Counted from the first letter of the stretch, positions 1-8,291 are shown. The stretch is 64,000 nt of DNA from Pseudoalteromonas rubra (GCF_000238295.3 NZ_AHCD03000043.1:309535-373534), one strand, 5' to 3'. The notes: a model not told the origin generated them from the sequence alone. Made by a program: numbers and translations.

Positions 1-313
1 GGCGTCCATTGTCCGTTGAACGCAGAATGTAGCCCAGATTAAACGTCGTTTCGTCAACGTCGTAGTCATCATCTAAAAGCTTGTCGAAGAATGTCAGGCT
101 GTCTGAGTGCTGATCGATTTTGAGTCCCATAAAGATGCCATTGGCAAATTCATAACTACCAGCAATGATAAATCCCTGAGGATCAACTGAACTCGGTGCG
201 CCATCCAGGCTCGTCTCACCATAACCTACTTCCAGATAGCTTTTGCTTAGCTCGGCTGCCTGAGCGCCCAAAGATGCCGTTGCCAGTAGTAGACCTAAAA
301 TATGCTTGTTCAC
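1..313 (-). CDS. Secreted or outer-membrane beta-rich protein, 5' part only
   Basis: The gene runs off the left edge of the window, so only about 104 N-terminal residues are visible. It starts at a GTG at 313-311 with an AAGGA ribosome site six bases upstream. The product begins with a short signal peptide (VNKHILGLLLATASLGAQAA), followed by alternating strand-like segments such as SYLEVGYGETS and FIIAGSYEFANGIFMGLKI. This pattern is typical of small outer-membrane barrels of the OmpA/porin-like type, but no family can be named from this fragment. A hairpin that terminates the upstream bactofilin transcript lies only about 30 bases before its start, so it either has a very short leader or depends on read-through. 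Confidence 0.6.
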   Translation of the reverse strand, partial: MNKHILGLLLATASLGAQAAELSKSYLEVGYGETSLDGAPSSVDPQGFIIAGSYEFANGIFMGLKIDQHSDSLTFFDKLLDDDYDVDETTFNLGYILRSTDNGR

Positions 314-344
314 TATATATCCTTTTAATCGTTTAGTGAGGTAC

Positions 345-370
345 GAAAAAACGAGCCGGGTAAGCTCGTT
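345..370 (-). terminator. Intrinsic terminator of the M23 peptidase-bactofilin operon
   Basis: The arms AACGAGC (350-356) and GCTCGTT (364-370) form a 7-bp stem with a 7-base loop. Read on the minus strand it is followed directly by six T residues, the layout of a rho-independent terminator. It lies about 110 bases after the bactofilin stop. Confidence 0.75.
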
Positions 371-480
371 CCGCTTTTATCATATGCGTGAAATGTATCA
401 CTATCGGATACTAAAGAGGAGGGCTAAGTTTATGTTTTTATGTTATTAAATGTTACCCGGTAAACATGTCTATTGAGTAT

Positions 481-855
481 TTACACTTCGCTGGCTTTAT
501 CCAGGGGGGTGACGTTAGAAGATTCAACGCGATGATTCAGCTGACCCTGAATATGCGCACCGGCCTGAATTGTCAGCGTGTCATGTTCGATATCACCCGT
601 GACTCTGGCACTGGGCTCCAGCGTCACACTATCTGCACGTATGCCGCCTTGTACCTGGCCACGCACCTGAACCTGCGTGGCTGTAATATTGCCCTCGACG
701 ATACCAGAGTCGCCAATAATGAGCTGGGTAACGTTAAGATCGCCAACGACTTTACCATCTATCTGGATTTCACCATCGCATTGGATGTTACCTGTGATTT
801 CGGTGTCGGGAGAAATAAGCGAGAAAGGAAGTGAAGTTTTCTTTTTATTGAACAC
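481..855 (-). CDS. Bactofilin family cytoskeletal protein
   Basis: This 124-residue protein matches the bactofilin (CcmA/BacM) family, polymer-forming proteins that build a right-handed beta-helix and scaffold local peptidoglycan synthesis or remodelling. Residues about 15-105 show the repeating hydrophobic/glycine strand pattern of the helix (IQCDGEIQIDGKVVGDLNV, then VEGNITATQVQVRGQVQGGI), flanked by short disordered ends, and the length is typical. Its start overlaps the end of the upstream M23 peptidase gene by 11 bases, so the two are translationally coupled. Bactofilin next to a LytM-type endopeptidase is a recurrent arrangement linked to cell curvature or stalk shape in Helicobacter, Caulobacter and others. 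Its role here is inferred from that context. Confidence 0.9.
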   Translation of the reverse strand: MFNKKKTSLPFSLISPDTEITGNIQCDGEIQIDGKVVGDLNVTQLIIGDSGIVEGNITATQVQVRGQVQGGIRADSVTLEPSARVTGDIEHDTLTIQAGAHIQGQLNHRVESSNVTPLDKASEV

Positions 856-1942
856 GTTTGAGCACTCTTGCCAGTTTTACAGGGTTTATATGCTTTTTAT
901 CCTGTAACACCTCATAATGCAAGTGTGTACTGGTACTACGACCTGTGCTACCCATCAGGGCAATGACATCTGACTGTTTAACTGCCTGGCCTTTTTTCAC
1001 TTTGATGGTGTGTAAATGGCCATAACGCGTCACTATGCCATTGGCATGTTGAATCTCAATAAACTTGCCATAACCACCATTTTTACCAGCTTTACTGACC
1101 ACACCATCAGCCGGGGCAATGATCTGGGTTTTATGCCAGCCTGCCATATCCACCCCTTTGTGATAGGCACGGCGGCCTGTGATGGGGTCTTTACGAAAAC
1201 CAAAGGCGCTGGAAATATAATACTTGTCGTGCGCCACGGGCATCATTTTAGGGGTGGAATGTAATAAGTTTTCCAGCTGATTGAGTTGCACTGAGTCATC
1301 GATAAGCTGGGTATACCTGTTGTTTAGCAGTGTTGCATCGACCTGATGATATGGACCACCCTGGGCGGAGTTGCTTTCGGTTGACAGTGTCAGACCTGCT
1401 TCATTAAATCCGGCCATCAACTGGTTGTGACGCGCCGAAATAACGGCCTGTAAGGTTGTGAGTAATGCAGCCTGTGCATCATTCAAATCCGCGCTTTGGG
1501 TTTCAAATTCATGACTGTCACTGCCCGCGGGTTGTGCATCCGTCTGAGGTGCATTGTCCGGTAAAGCAGCGGGAGACTCAGTTTGTTCAGTGATAGAAGT
1601 GGGTAGTGCACTGACAATTTCACTGAGTACTGTGTGTTGCTCGTTTAAAGTCGCCAGTTGAGTGTGCTGCTGCGTGAGTTTTGCAGTTAGCTGCTGTTTT
1701 TCCTGCTCCCAGCTTTGCGCTTTGGCCCGAAGTTCAGACTGTAAGGCATTGACTGTGTCTTGCTGCTTAAAAAACGCTGATGTACTGATAACTAACCAGC
1801 TAAGAGCACAACAAACCAGCATTAGTGTGATAAATTGCAACCAGCCGGGCACAACCATCAGACTAACCTGGCCGTTCTGGCGCAGCATTAGTTGTTTAGG
1901 TTGAAATAGTGATGTGATCAGGCGTTTGATATAGCGAAACAT
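845..1942 (-). CDS. Membrane-anchored M23 (LytM) peptidoglycan endopeptidase
   Basis: This is a 365-residue zinc metallopeptidase predicted to cut peptide cross-links in peptidoglycan. A short cytoplasmic N-terminus is followed by one membrane segment (about residues 33-55), a periplasmic coiled coil rich in Q/E (about 60-110), a low-complexity linker, and a C-terminal LytM domain (about 235-350). The zinc ligands are intact: H261 and D265 in HKGVDMAG, and H340/H342 in the HLHYEV motif, so it should be an active enzyme rather than a degenerate regulator such as EnvC. It is the first gene of a two-gene operon with the bactofilin. Their pairing suggests that the bactofilin positions this hydrolase. 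Confidence 0.92.
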   Translation of the reverse strand: MFRYIKRLITSLFQPKQLMLRQNGQVSLMVVPGWLQFITLMLVCCALSWLVISTSAFFKQQDTVNALQSELRAKAQSWEQEKQQLTAKLTQQHTQLATLNEQHTVLSEIVSALPTSITEQTESPAALPDNAPQTDAQPAGSDSHEFETQSADLNDAQAALLTTLQAVISARHNQLMAGFNEAGLTLSTESNSAQGGPYHQVDATLLNNRYTQLIDDSVQLNQLENLLHSTPKMMPVAHDKYYISSAFGFRKDPITGRRAYHKGVDMAGWHKTQIIAPADGVVSKAGKNGGYGKFIEIQHANGIVTRYGHLHTIKVKKGQAVKQSDVIALMGSTGRSTSTHLHYEVLQDKKHINPVKLARVLKRVQ

Positions 1943-2015
1943 AACACGTAAAAATTAAAAATAACGACTCACTCTAACAATTTTTATGCAAAAAGCCAGT
2001 ATTTACTTACAAAAA

Positions 2016-2039
2016 AAAGGTGTACTTAAGCACACCTTT
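2016..2039 (-). terminator. Intrinsic terminator after fumarylacetoacetase
   Basis: The arms AAAGGTGT (2016-2023) and ACACCTTT (2032-2039) form an 8-bp stem with an 8-base loop. On the minus strand the hairpin runs into a tract of eight T residues about 30 bases after the fah stop codon. Confidence 0.85.
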
Positions 2040-2070
2040 GTTTTGTATAGGAATAGTTTTTCGCTTGCGA

Positions 2071-3384
2071 TTACTTCGCTGGCAGGATAGTGCCTTCGAC
2101 TGAACCGAAACCGATACGTGCAAAGCCATTGGCTTCACACCAGCCGCGCATAATGACCTTGTCACCATCTTCCAGGAACTTACGCTCTTCGCCATTGTCC
2201 AGGGTGATGGTCTCTTTACCGCCACGTGATAGTTCTAGCAGTGAGCCCGCTTCTTCGTGCTCCGGACCAGACTGTGTACCTGAACCTAGCATGTCGCCTG
2301 GCAGGAAGTTACAGCCGTTTACCGTGTGGTGAGTGACCATTTGTGCCACTGTCCAGTAGCTGTGTTTAAAGCTGGATTCTGACAGCTTGCTAGGCGCAGC
2401 ATTGGCTTCGCGCATTTTCGCTGTTTCAAGTAGCACGTCCATCTGGATATCAAACGCGCCAGCTTCACGGTTGTGTGCAGACTCCAGATAGTCCAGAGGC
2501 TGAGGATCTTGCTCATCACGATGCCAGTTGGTGCGATACGGCGCCAGGGCTTCTGTGGTGACAATCCACGGTGATACCGTTGAGGCAAAGTTTTTCGCCA
2601 GGAATGGACCTAATGGTTGATATTCCCAAGCCTGCAGATCACGGGCTGACCAGTCATTGAACAGGCAGAAACCAAATACATGGCTTTCAGCATCTTCAAT
2701 CGAAATTGAGTCACCCAGTTCATTGCCTTTACCCAGGTAGATACCCAGTTCCAGTTCGTAGTCCAGGCGCTTACAAGGACCGAAAGACGGTGTATCTGCA
2801 TCAGGTGCTTTCGTCTGACCTTTAGGGCGCGGGAAGTTTTGACCAGACACATCAATTGAAGAAGCACGGCCATGGTAACCGATTGGTACCCACTTGTAGT
2901 TAGGCAGCAAAGGGTTATCCGGGCGGAACAAACTACCTACCGCAGTAGCGTGATAGATTGAGGTATAGAAATCTGTGTAATCGCCAATGTGACAAGGCAG
3001 CGCATATTCAACGTCAGATTGTGCAACCAACGCCGCTTCTAGTGCGCCCTGATGCTCTGAGCCTTCACGAAGAGCACGAGACAGTGCCAGACGCAGTGCA
3101 GACCAGTAGTTCTGGCCCATACCCATAAACTCATTCAGTTTAGGTGCATTGGCTGCTTCAACGGCATCCTGTGCTTCGCCACTGAAAATACCTGCAGCAG
3201 CAACCACAGCCAGGTCCAGTACCTGATCACCAATGGCGACACCGCCACGGAACTCTTCGGCGCTGTCTTTGCGGCGGAATGAGGCAAATGGCAGGTTTTG
3301 AATTGGGAAGTCGGTACCGGCCTGGTTTGCGCTGGTAACCCAGCTTTTAAGATTAATGTCGTGCGTTTCGTTGATAAAAGACAT
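2071..3384 (-). CDS. fahA: Fumarylacetoacetase
   Basis: This enzyme hydrolyses 4-fumarylacetoacetate to fumarate and acetoacetate, the last step of tyrosine/homogentisate catabolism. The 437-residue product has the eukaryote-type layout: an N-terminal SH3-like domain (about 1-120) and a C-terminal FAH catalytic domain with YHGRASSIDVSG, the metal-binding stretch DYELELGIYLGKGN, LFNDWSARDLQAWEYQPLGP and GDMLGSGTQSGP. I chose the ATG at 3384 because it has AAAGGA seven bases upstream; an in-frame ATG six codons earlier lacks a ribosome site. It lies 156 bases downstream of hpd on the same strand. Homogentisate dioxygenase and maleylacetoacetate isomerase are not in the window. Confidence 0.95.
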   Translation of the reverse strand: MSFINETHDINLKSWVTSANQAGTDFPIQNLPFASFRRKDSAEEFRGGVAIGDQVLDLAVVAAAGIFSGEAQDAVEAANAPKLNEFMGMGQNYWSALRLALSRALREGSEHQGALEAALVAQSDVEYALPCHIGDYTDFYTSIYHATAVGSLFRPDNPLLPNYKWVPIGYHGRASSIDVSGQNFPRPKGQTKAPDADTPSFGPCKRLDYELELGIYLGKGNELGDSISIEDAESHVFGFCLFNDWSARDLQAWEYQPLGPFLAKNFASTVSPWIVTTEALAPYRTNWHRDEQDPQPLDYLESAHNREAGAFDIQMDVLLETAKMREANAAPSKLSESSFKHSYWTVAQMVTHHTVNGCNFLPGDMLGSGTQSGPEHEEAGSLLELSRGGKETITLDNGEERKFLEDGDKVIMRGWCEANGFARIGFGSVEGTILPAK

Positions 3385-3415
3385 GGTCTTTCCTTTTTGC
3401 AAGTTTGAGGCTGCT

Positions 3416-3468
3416 CTCAGATGTGGTGATAGCGTTTTGGTTTTTCAATGCAACATCTGAGTCTCAGA
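3416..3468 (-). promoter_or_regulatory. Overlapping inverted repeats upstream of fahA
   Basis: CTCAGATGT (3416-3424) and ACATCTGAG (3453-3461) form a perfect 9-bp inverted repeat around a 28-base loop. The right arm is also part of a second dyad, TCTGAG-T-CTCAGA (3456-3468). The two structures share bases, so either the RNA switches between hairpins or the short dyad is a protein operator. Function is unknown. Confidence 0.35.
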
Positions 3469-3481
3469 CAAATTAAACGGC

Positions 3482-3517
3482 AAAAGCAGCCAGAAGGCAT
3501 GGCCCCAAGCTGCTTTT
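3482..3517 (-). terminator. Stem-loop between hpd and fahA (possible partial terminator)
   Basis: The arms AAAAGCAGC (3482-3490) and GCTGCTTTT (3509-3517) make a 9-bp stem with an 18-base loop, just after the hpd stop. On the minus strand it is followed by TTTT and then a mixed stretch, so termination is likely to be incomplete. It may instead protect or separate the two messages. Confidence 0.5.
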
Positions 3518-3540
3518 AATTATCCACTCTCAAAGGAGAA

Positions 3541-4587
3541 TTAGATCACGCCGCGGCGTTCCTGGTCACGCTCGATAGACTCGAACAGTGCCTGGAAGTT
3601 ACCTTCACCGAAACCACCGTCGTCTACACGCTGGATCATTTCGATAAAGATAGGGCCGAACAGGTTCTTAGTGAAGATCTGTAGCAGGTAGCAATCTTCG
3701 CTCTGGCTGTCTACCAGGATCTGGTGCTCTTTGATCTTGTCACGGTCTTCTTTAACCCAAGGTACACGGTCAAAGATAGTGTCGTAGTAGTGATCAACAA
3801 TGTCTAATGTTGCAATGTTAGTCTGGTCAAGTTTGTCCAGTGACGCAACCAGGTCGTTGGTCAGGAATGCCAAGTGCTGTACGCCCGGGCCATTGTACTC
3901 GTCCAGGTACTCGTCGATCTGGTTGTTGTTGTCGTCTTTACCTTCGTTAATTGGAATAGAGAAGGTGCCACATGGAGACTTCAGAGCGTATGACAACAGA
4001 GCAGTCTTCTGACCTTTGATGTCGAAGTAACGAACTTCAGTAAAGCCGAATACGTCTTTGTAGAAGTTTGCCCATGTTTCCATGGTGCCTTTGTATACGT
4101 TGTTAGTCAGGTGGTCGATGCGCAGGAAGCCTTTGTCTTCAACGATGACTTGCTCTTCCAGCTCCACGAAGTCCTGCTCAAAGATAGAGCCTTTGTCACC
4201 GAATACGTCGATGAAGTAGATCAGGCTGTCACCGATGCCGTAGATAGCAGGGTAAGGCAGATCTTTGTGTGTTGAATCAGTCGCTGGTTTTGCACCACGC
4301 TCTACCGCGATTTCAAACGCTTTTTGCGCGTCTTCTACACGCCAGCCCATTGAACAGATTGCCGGGCCGTGGCTCTTAGCGAACTCAGCAGAGAAACCGC
4401 CACGCTCTTTGTTGAGCAGGAAGTGAATGTCATGCTGGTTGTAGTATAGGATGTCTTTGTCTTTGAACTTTTTCAGTTTAGAAAAACCAAAATCGGCAAA
4501 AATCTTTTCCATGTAGTCCGCATCTGGTGTTGCGTACTCGGTAAACTCAATGCCTACTAGGCCTAGAGGATTTGTTACTTCACTCAT
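3541..4587 (-). CDS. hpd: 4-hydroxyphenylpyruvate dioxygenase
   Basis: This non-haem Fe(II) enzyme converts 4-hydroxyphenylpyruvate to homogentisate. In many marine gammaproteobacteria homogentisate also feeds pyomelanin. The product has two glyoxalase/VOC-fold domains; the catalytic C-terminal one carries the iron ligands H159 (IDHLTNN), H238 (VQHLAFL) and E316 (GPIFIEMIQR), all present, so it should be active. The 348-residue length fits the bacterial family. The ATG at 4587 is preferred over the one two codons upstream because GGGAG lies seven bases before it, but only one base before the other. Two TyrR-like boxes lie in its 429-base upstream region and the tyrR gene is in the same window, so control by TyrR is likely. 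Confidence 0.96.
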   Translation of the reverse strand: MSEVTNPLGLVGIEFTEYATPDADYMEKIFADFGFSKLKKFKDKDILYYNQHDIHFLLNKERGGFSAEFAKSHGPAICSMGWRVEDAQKAFEIAVERGAKPATDSTHKDLPYPAIYGIGDSLIYFIDVFGDKGSIFEQDFVELEEQVIVEDKGFLRIDHLTNNVYKGTMETWANFYKDVFGFTEVRYFDIKGQKTALLSYALKSPCGTFSIPINEGKDDNNNQIDEYLDEYNGPGVQHLAFLTNDLVASLDKLDQTNIATLDIVDHYYDTIFDRVPWVKEDRDKIKEHQILVDSQSEDCYLLQIFTKNLFGPIFIEMIQRVDDGGFGEGNFQALFESIERDQERRGVI

Positions 4588-4698
4588 TGTCATACTCCCG
4601 CTTTAAAGCACTGGATCGCTATTTGTTTTGTGCTGTGGATGATTAATCAAAATGACCAAAAGGGGAAGCTATGGGGGTGAATTAGCAAGAGGGGGAAA

Positions 4699-4716
4699 TG
4701 TAAATTCTGTCGTACA
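4699..4716. promoter_or_regulatory. TyrR-type box upstream of hpd
   Basis: TGTAAATTCTGTCGTACA matches the TyrR consensus TGTAAA-N6-TTTACA at 10 of 12 defined positions, including the essential outer G and C, with the correct 6-base spacer. It lies about 112 bases before the hpd start codon. That distance suits an activator or repressor site at the hpd promoter. Confidence 0.65.
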
Positions 4717-4930
4717 AATTGTCACAGTTATACGGATTGAGTGAACAGGATAATTTTTTCGATTACAAGCCTCAGTTTATTCTGTAAATTGGATTGGCTG
4801 ATTACAAAATTTTTTTAAAAAATGGACTTATCCATATGAAAAAAAAGATATTTTAAGTTCATTGTTGACAGCGATATCATGCTGGAACTTTTAATGGGAC
4901 AGTCGCAATGTGAGGTGAATTTTGCTTGGG

Positions 4931-4948
4931 TGTATTAATAAGTTTACA
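4931..4948. promoter_or_regulatory. Second TyrR-type box upstream of hpd
   Basis: TGTATTAATAAGTTTACA has a perfect right half (TTTACA), TGTA in the left half and the 6-base spacer. It is about 230 bases further upstream than the first box, so it could be an auxiliary site for a TyrR hexamer. Confidence 0.45.
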
Positions 4949-4966
4949 AAAGTGAGTCAGAAATAG

Positions 4967-4995
4967 AAAAGCCGCACAAATTTAGTGCGGCTTTT
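4967..4995 (-). terminator. Intrinsic terminator of the POT transporter gene
   Basis: A perfect 11-bp stem (AAAAGCCGCAC at 4967-4977 with GTGCGGCTTTT at 4985-4995) and 7-base loop lies 22 bases after the transporter stop on the minus strand, ending in TTTT. It could also stop transcription coming from the other side. Confidence 0.85.
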
Positions 4996-5016
4996 ACATG
5001 AATCACAGAGCGAAAA

Positions 5017-6453
5017 TTACTGTCTTTCGCCCGAGATCTCTAATTCTTTCTCAAGATAATGCTCCTGAGTGTGTGGCTCGTCAGTGCTTCCCTCTGCACC
5101 ATGCATCCAGTCAACCAGCTTGTTGCTGAGCAGGTACATTGCCAGTGCAGACAGTAGTGCTGTTGCACCCAGGCCAATGAAGATACTCATGGCGTTATTC
5201 ATTGCTTCGTGGCCCTCGCCGATGAAGGAACCAACAAGGCCCGCGATTTTGTTCGCAACCGCTGTACACAGGAACCAAAGGCCCATTAGCAGAGACGCCA
5301 AGCGCAGTGGAGCCAGCTTGCTCACCATAGACAGGCCAATTGGCGACAGACACAGCTCACCCAGAGTATGGAACAGATAGAAAAGCACCAACCACATCAT
5401 GCTGATCTGTAAGTTGCTTGGATCGCTGCCTTCGGTGATCAGCGCCATCATCATGGTCAAAAAGCCCAGCGCCAGGAATACTAACGCGATAGCAAACTTA
5501 ACAGGAGAGTTAGGCTCACGTTTGTCCAGCTTAAGCCAAATCATGGCCACCAGGGGTGCGAAGATAATAATGAAGATAGAGTTCAGAGACTGGAACCAGG
5601 CAGCCGGAATTTCAAAGCCCATCAGCATACGGTCTGTGTAGTCAGCGGCGAACAGATTCATCAGGCCGCCTGCTTGTTCGAAGCCCATCCAGAAGATAAT
5701 ACTGAATACACTCATCGTGAAGATAACGCGGATACGGTCTTTTTCCTGGCTTGTAAGAGGCTCTTTGGTGTTACTGGCCGATTGCTGCTGAGACAGCTTA
5801 GCAGCAGGTACCACACCGATGTCGCCAAGATATTTCTGGCTTAATAGTAGCTGCATCACAACGGAGATCACCATGCCGATACCTGCAGCGATGAAACCAG
5901 CTTGCCAGTTAATTTGCGCTGCAACATAACCTGCGATAAGTGGGCCCAGTGCGCCACCTAGGTTGATACCCATGTAGAAGATAGTGAAGGCACCGTCACG
6001 GCGCTTATCACCTTCCTGATACAAGTCGCCAACCATAGTAGAGATGTTTGGCTTAAACAGACCGTTACCGGCACATAGTAATGCCAGGCCAATATAGAAA
6101 ACCTGCTCTTCCATACCGGCAACCAGGCTGTGTGGTATACCCATAGTAAAGTGACCTGCGGCCATCAAGATACCACCAAGGATAATGGCTTTACGTTGAC
6201 CCATGACATTATCAGCCAGCCAGCCACCAATCAGTGGTGTCAGATATACCGCCATGGTAAAGGTACCATAGAGACTGATTGCATCGGCGTTGGTCCAGCC
6301 GAAGCCGCCATTTTGTACCTGAGCAACCAAATATAAAACGAGTATTGCACGCATACCGTAGTAGCCAAAACGCTCCCACATTTCCGTGCCGAAGAGTAAG
6401 AACAGGCCTTTTGGATGGCCCAGAAACTCACCGCGATTAGGTAATGAATTCAT
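5017..6453 (-). CDS. Proton-dependent oligopeptide (POT/PTR family) transporter
   Basis: This inner-membrane symporter takes up di- and tripeptides with protons. The 478-residue product has about 12-14 hydrophobic segments and the family signature EMWERFGYYGMRAILVLYLV near residue 25, containing the conserved ExxERFxYYG motif. A second signature-like region (FYMGINLGGALGPLIAGYV) lies near residue 160. The length and charged C-terminus match bacterial DtpA/DtpB/YjdL-type carriers, but I cannot tell which subgroup. It is monocistronic, with its own terminator and a 279-base upstream gap. The gene sits next to tyrosine catabolism genes, and an amino-acid/peptide utilisation link is plausible but unproven. 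Confidence 0.93.
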   Translation of the reverse strand: MNSLPNRGEFLGHPKGLFLLFGTEMWERFGYYGMRAILVLYLVAQVQNGGFGWTNADAISLYGTFTMAVYLTPLIGGWLADNVMGQRKAIILGGILMAAGHFTMGIPHSLVAGMEEQVFYIGLALLCAGNGLFKPNISTMVGDLYQEGDKRRDGAFTIFYMGINLGGALGPLIAGYVAAQINWQAGFIAAGIGMVISVVMQLLLSQKYLGDIGVVPAAKLSQQQSASNTKEPLTSQEKDRIRVIFTMSVFSIIFWMGFEQAGGLMNLFAADYTDRMLMGFEIPAAWFQSLNSIFIIIFAPLVAMIWLKLDKREPNSPVKFAIALVFLALGFLTMMMALITEGSDPSNLQISMMWLVLFYLFHTLGELCLSPIGLSMVSKLAPLRLASLLMGLWFLCTAVANKIAGLVGSFIGEGHEAMNNAMSIFIGLGATALLSALAMYLLSNKLVDWMHGAEGSTDEPHTQEHYLEKELEISGERQ

Positions 6454-6680
6454 ATTATTCCCATTTCAATCAAATGTGTTGTGTTGGCCTTAATATTATC
6501 GATGCTGGAGGTACTGTTGATGACAGTATTACTCCGCATACTTTGAACGGGTGGCCAGTCCCCAAATGATTTACAAGTTAGTGTAATGCTGACTAACTAT
6601 GCATTAAAAGCGCGTCAGTATACCTAGTGGGGTGGCGATGGGGAAGCCTTACCAGCTGGGTTAGACGCTTTTTGTATACA

Positions 6681-6708
6681 AAAAAACCAGCCGATCTGGC
6701 TGGTTTTT
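6681..6708 (-). terminator. Intrinsic terminator after the secreted DUF642-like gene
   Basis: The arms AAACCAGCC (6684-6692) and GGCTGGTTT (6698-6706) with a 5-base loop are followed on the minus strand by seven T residues. It lies 25 bases after the stop codon at 6733. Confidence 0.85.
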
Positions 6709-6732
6709 GCGCATATAGAGCAAATGTGCCGG

Positions 6733-7941
6733 TTATCGGCAAAAATTGTCGACAAACGTCAGGTCATTGATGTGCTCAGGACCTTCCATCACTAATGTCG
6801 CAACGGCAGTGTTTGGATTGAGCTGCCAGATCTGTGCGTTGCTGCCGTCTTCACGACCTGATACATACAGTTCGCCATTGTCTGTGATTGCCAGGCCTGA
6901 TGCCCAGTTCACGCCGTGTTCACCAATCTTAGTCAACTCCATGTTGCCTTCGTCTAGGGTATACAGCGCTTTACCAGTCAAGACGTAAAGTACGTTTCCG
7001 TCTGCTGAGTAAGCAATGTCACCATGGCTGAAGTCGTCACCCGAGTAAGACAATTTACCCAACACGGTTTTTTCACCGCTGGTCATGTCAAAGTCGTACA
7101 TATACGTCTTACTGGTGCTACGTAAAGAGATACCGTCAGGCGTGACTGCAGAGCGATACAAAGGCCATGATTTAGTCTCTGCCACGCTGTACTGCTGATT
7201 GCCGTTCAGGTCCAGTGCCCACAGAGTCGACGCTTTAGTGCTGTTGTTGGTTTGTTCCATGAAGTACAGTACGCCATCTTTACTGGCGATATTTGAGGCC
7301 GTGTGTGTGACACCCGATACTGTGCTGTACTGACCCGCATTCAGGTCAAAGTGGTAGACGAAACCGTTTTGCGCAGAGCCGTAGTTATTGATGCCAAACA
7401 GGCCTGTTACACAATCTGCGGTAACAGACACATTGTCCAGTAATGCGCCATAGGAATCTGAGTTACCTGCACCCACGAACTTCAGCGTACTTTCATCGCT
7501 TTCAGCCGTCACTGTGATGGTGTAATGCTGCCAGCCGCGTTGTGTACCGTTTAGCTCTGCGATTACCTGATCATCCCAGTACACGGTTGCTTTGTTGGTG
7601 TCTGCATTATTGGTAACACGCGGTGAGTAGTAGAAACTCACGACATACTGCTTGCCTGCTTCAGTCGCAACACTTTGGTATGCGCTGTAGTTACGGGTTG
7701 AGTCCAGCTCCAGGTATTGTTCACCATCCTGAGCCTGAATAAGACCAAGGCGATTGGTTTGAATTTCAAATTTTGCAGAGCTGCGATTCCAGCCAGGCAG
7801 CGTTTTCATCAGGCTCCAGGAGCCGTTGATGGTTTCTGACTGCTCAAAAGAACCGTTCGTGATTAGATTATCACTGGCATTTGCAGCAAAGCTGCTGATT
7901 AGGGCGGCACTCAGGCCAAGCGCGATAACTGATAATTTCAT
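6733..7941 (-). CDS. Secreted protein with galactose-binding-like domain and propeller-like C-terminus
   Basis: The 402-residue product has a clear signal peptide (MKLSVIALGLSAALISSFA, cleaved after ANA). Residues about 22-165 resemble the DUF642/choice-of-anchor galactose-binding beta-sandwich (NLITNGSFE near the N-terminus, PGW, DGEQYLELDS, QYVVSFYYSPR). The rest has repeated short strands with DG/NG turns (SKDGVLYFMEQ, SADGNVLYVLTGKALYTLD, TDNGELYVSGRED) that look like a beta-propeller. I chose the ATG at 7941 because GGAG lies seven bases upstream and the signal peptide starts cleanly there; an upstream GTG at 7962 adds residues without purpose. No enzymatic motif is visible. A carbohydrate- or surface-binding role is the best guess. 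Confidence 0.7.
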   Translation of the reverse strand: MKLSVIALGLSAALISSFAANASDNLITNGSFEQSETINGSWSLMKTLPGWNRSSAKFEIQTNRLGLIQAQDGEQYLELDSTRNYSAYQSVATEAGKQYVVSFYYSPRVTNNADTNKATVYWDDQVIAELNGTQRGWQHYTITVTAESDESTLKFVGAGNSDSYGALLDNVSVTADCVTGLFGINNYGSAQNGFVYHFDLNAGQYSTVSGVTHTASNIASKDGVLYFMEQTNNSTKASTLWALDLNGNQQYSVAETKSWPLYRSAVTPDGISLRSTSKTYMYDFDMTSGEKTVLGKLSYSGDDFSHGDIAYSADGNVLYVLTGKALYTLDEGNMELTKIGEHGVNWASGLAITDNGELYVSGREDGSNAQIWQLNPNTAVATLVMEGPEHINDLTFVDNFCR

Positions 7942-8168
7942 AGATATACTCCAGGGCTTCACTCTATTCGTGTAAATAAAATGTTATCCCTAATCAATTT
8001 TAACTAGTCCCATTTTCTTACTTTTACACGGTCTGGTCAATTACAAATCAAAAAATGACTGTTAGTTCCTATTTATGCCTCAATTTTAGAATATAAAAGC
8101 AGTACCAAAGGATTGGTTTTTGCACGCTGTGTTCCTAATACTTTTACATGTCATCTGATCTACTGTCG

Positions 8169-8244
8169 TTTCGCATTTTGCACATTTTTGCGTTTTGCAT
8201 GCCCATTTTGCTCATTTGGCTTAGCAAAATTGCAAAATGCGAAA
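8169..8244. repeat. Nested inverted repeat of TTTTGC-rich sequence
   Basis: A perfect 14-bp outer arm pair, TTTCGCATTTTGCA (8169-8182) and TGCAAAATGCGAAA (8231-8244), encloses a second perfect 8-bp pair, ATTTTGCT (8205-8212) and AGCAAAAT (8223-8230). Between them lie further partial copies of the same motif (TTTTTGCGTTTTGCA). The element could be a transcript-end structure, a small intergenic repeat of the MITE/REP kind, or a protein-binding array. Confidence 0.65.
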
Positions 8245-8291
8245 ACAAACCATCAAGTGAGACGCTCAATATCCAATCACGCAAGGAGTGT

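Larger units (their letters stand above)
4588..5016. other. Intergenic region between hpd and the POT transporter
   Basis: This 429-base AT-rich stretch has no credible ORF. It holds two TyrR-like boxes (4699-4716, 4931-4948), an extra pair of TGTAA/TTACA half-sites (4783-4806) and, at its right end, the terminator of the transporter gene. It must contain the promoter of hpd, although I could not pick convincing -35/-10 hexamers. Confidence 0.7.

Noticed and set aside
386..403. CRP-like dyad GTGA-N6-TCAC
   Set aside because: Only the core matches, and it lies upstream of a terminator hairpin, so it cannot be placed sensibly relative to a promoter for the gene at 1-313.
466..834. 122-codon ORF on the plus strand opposite the bactofilin gene
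   Set aside because: It is the antisense of a clear bactofilin gene, with no ribosome site and no recognisable domain.
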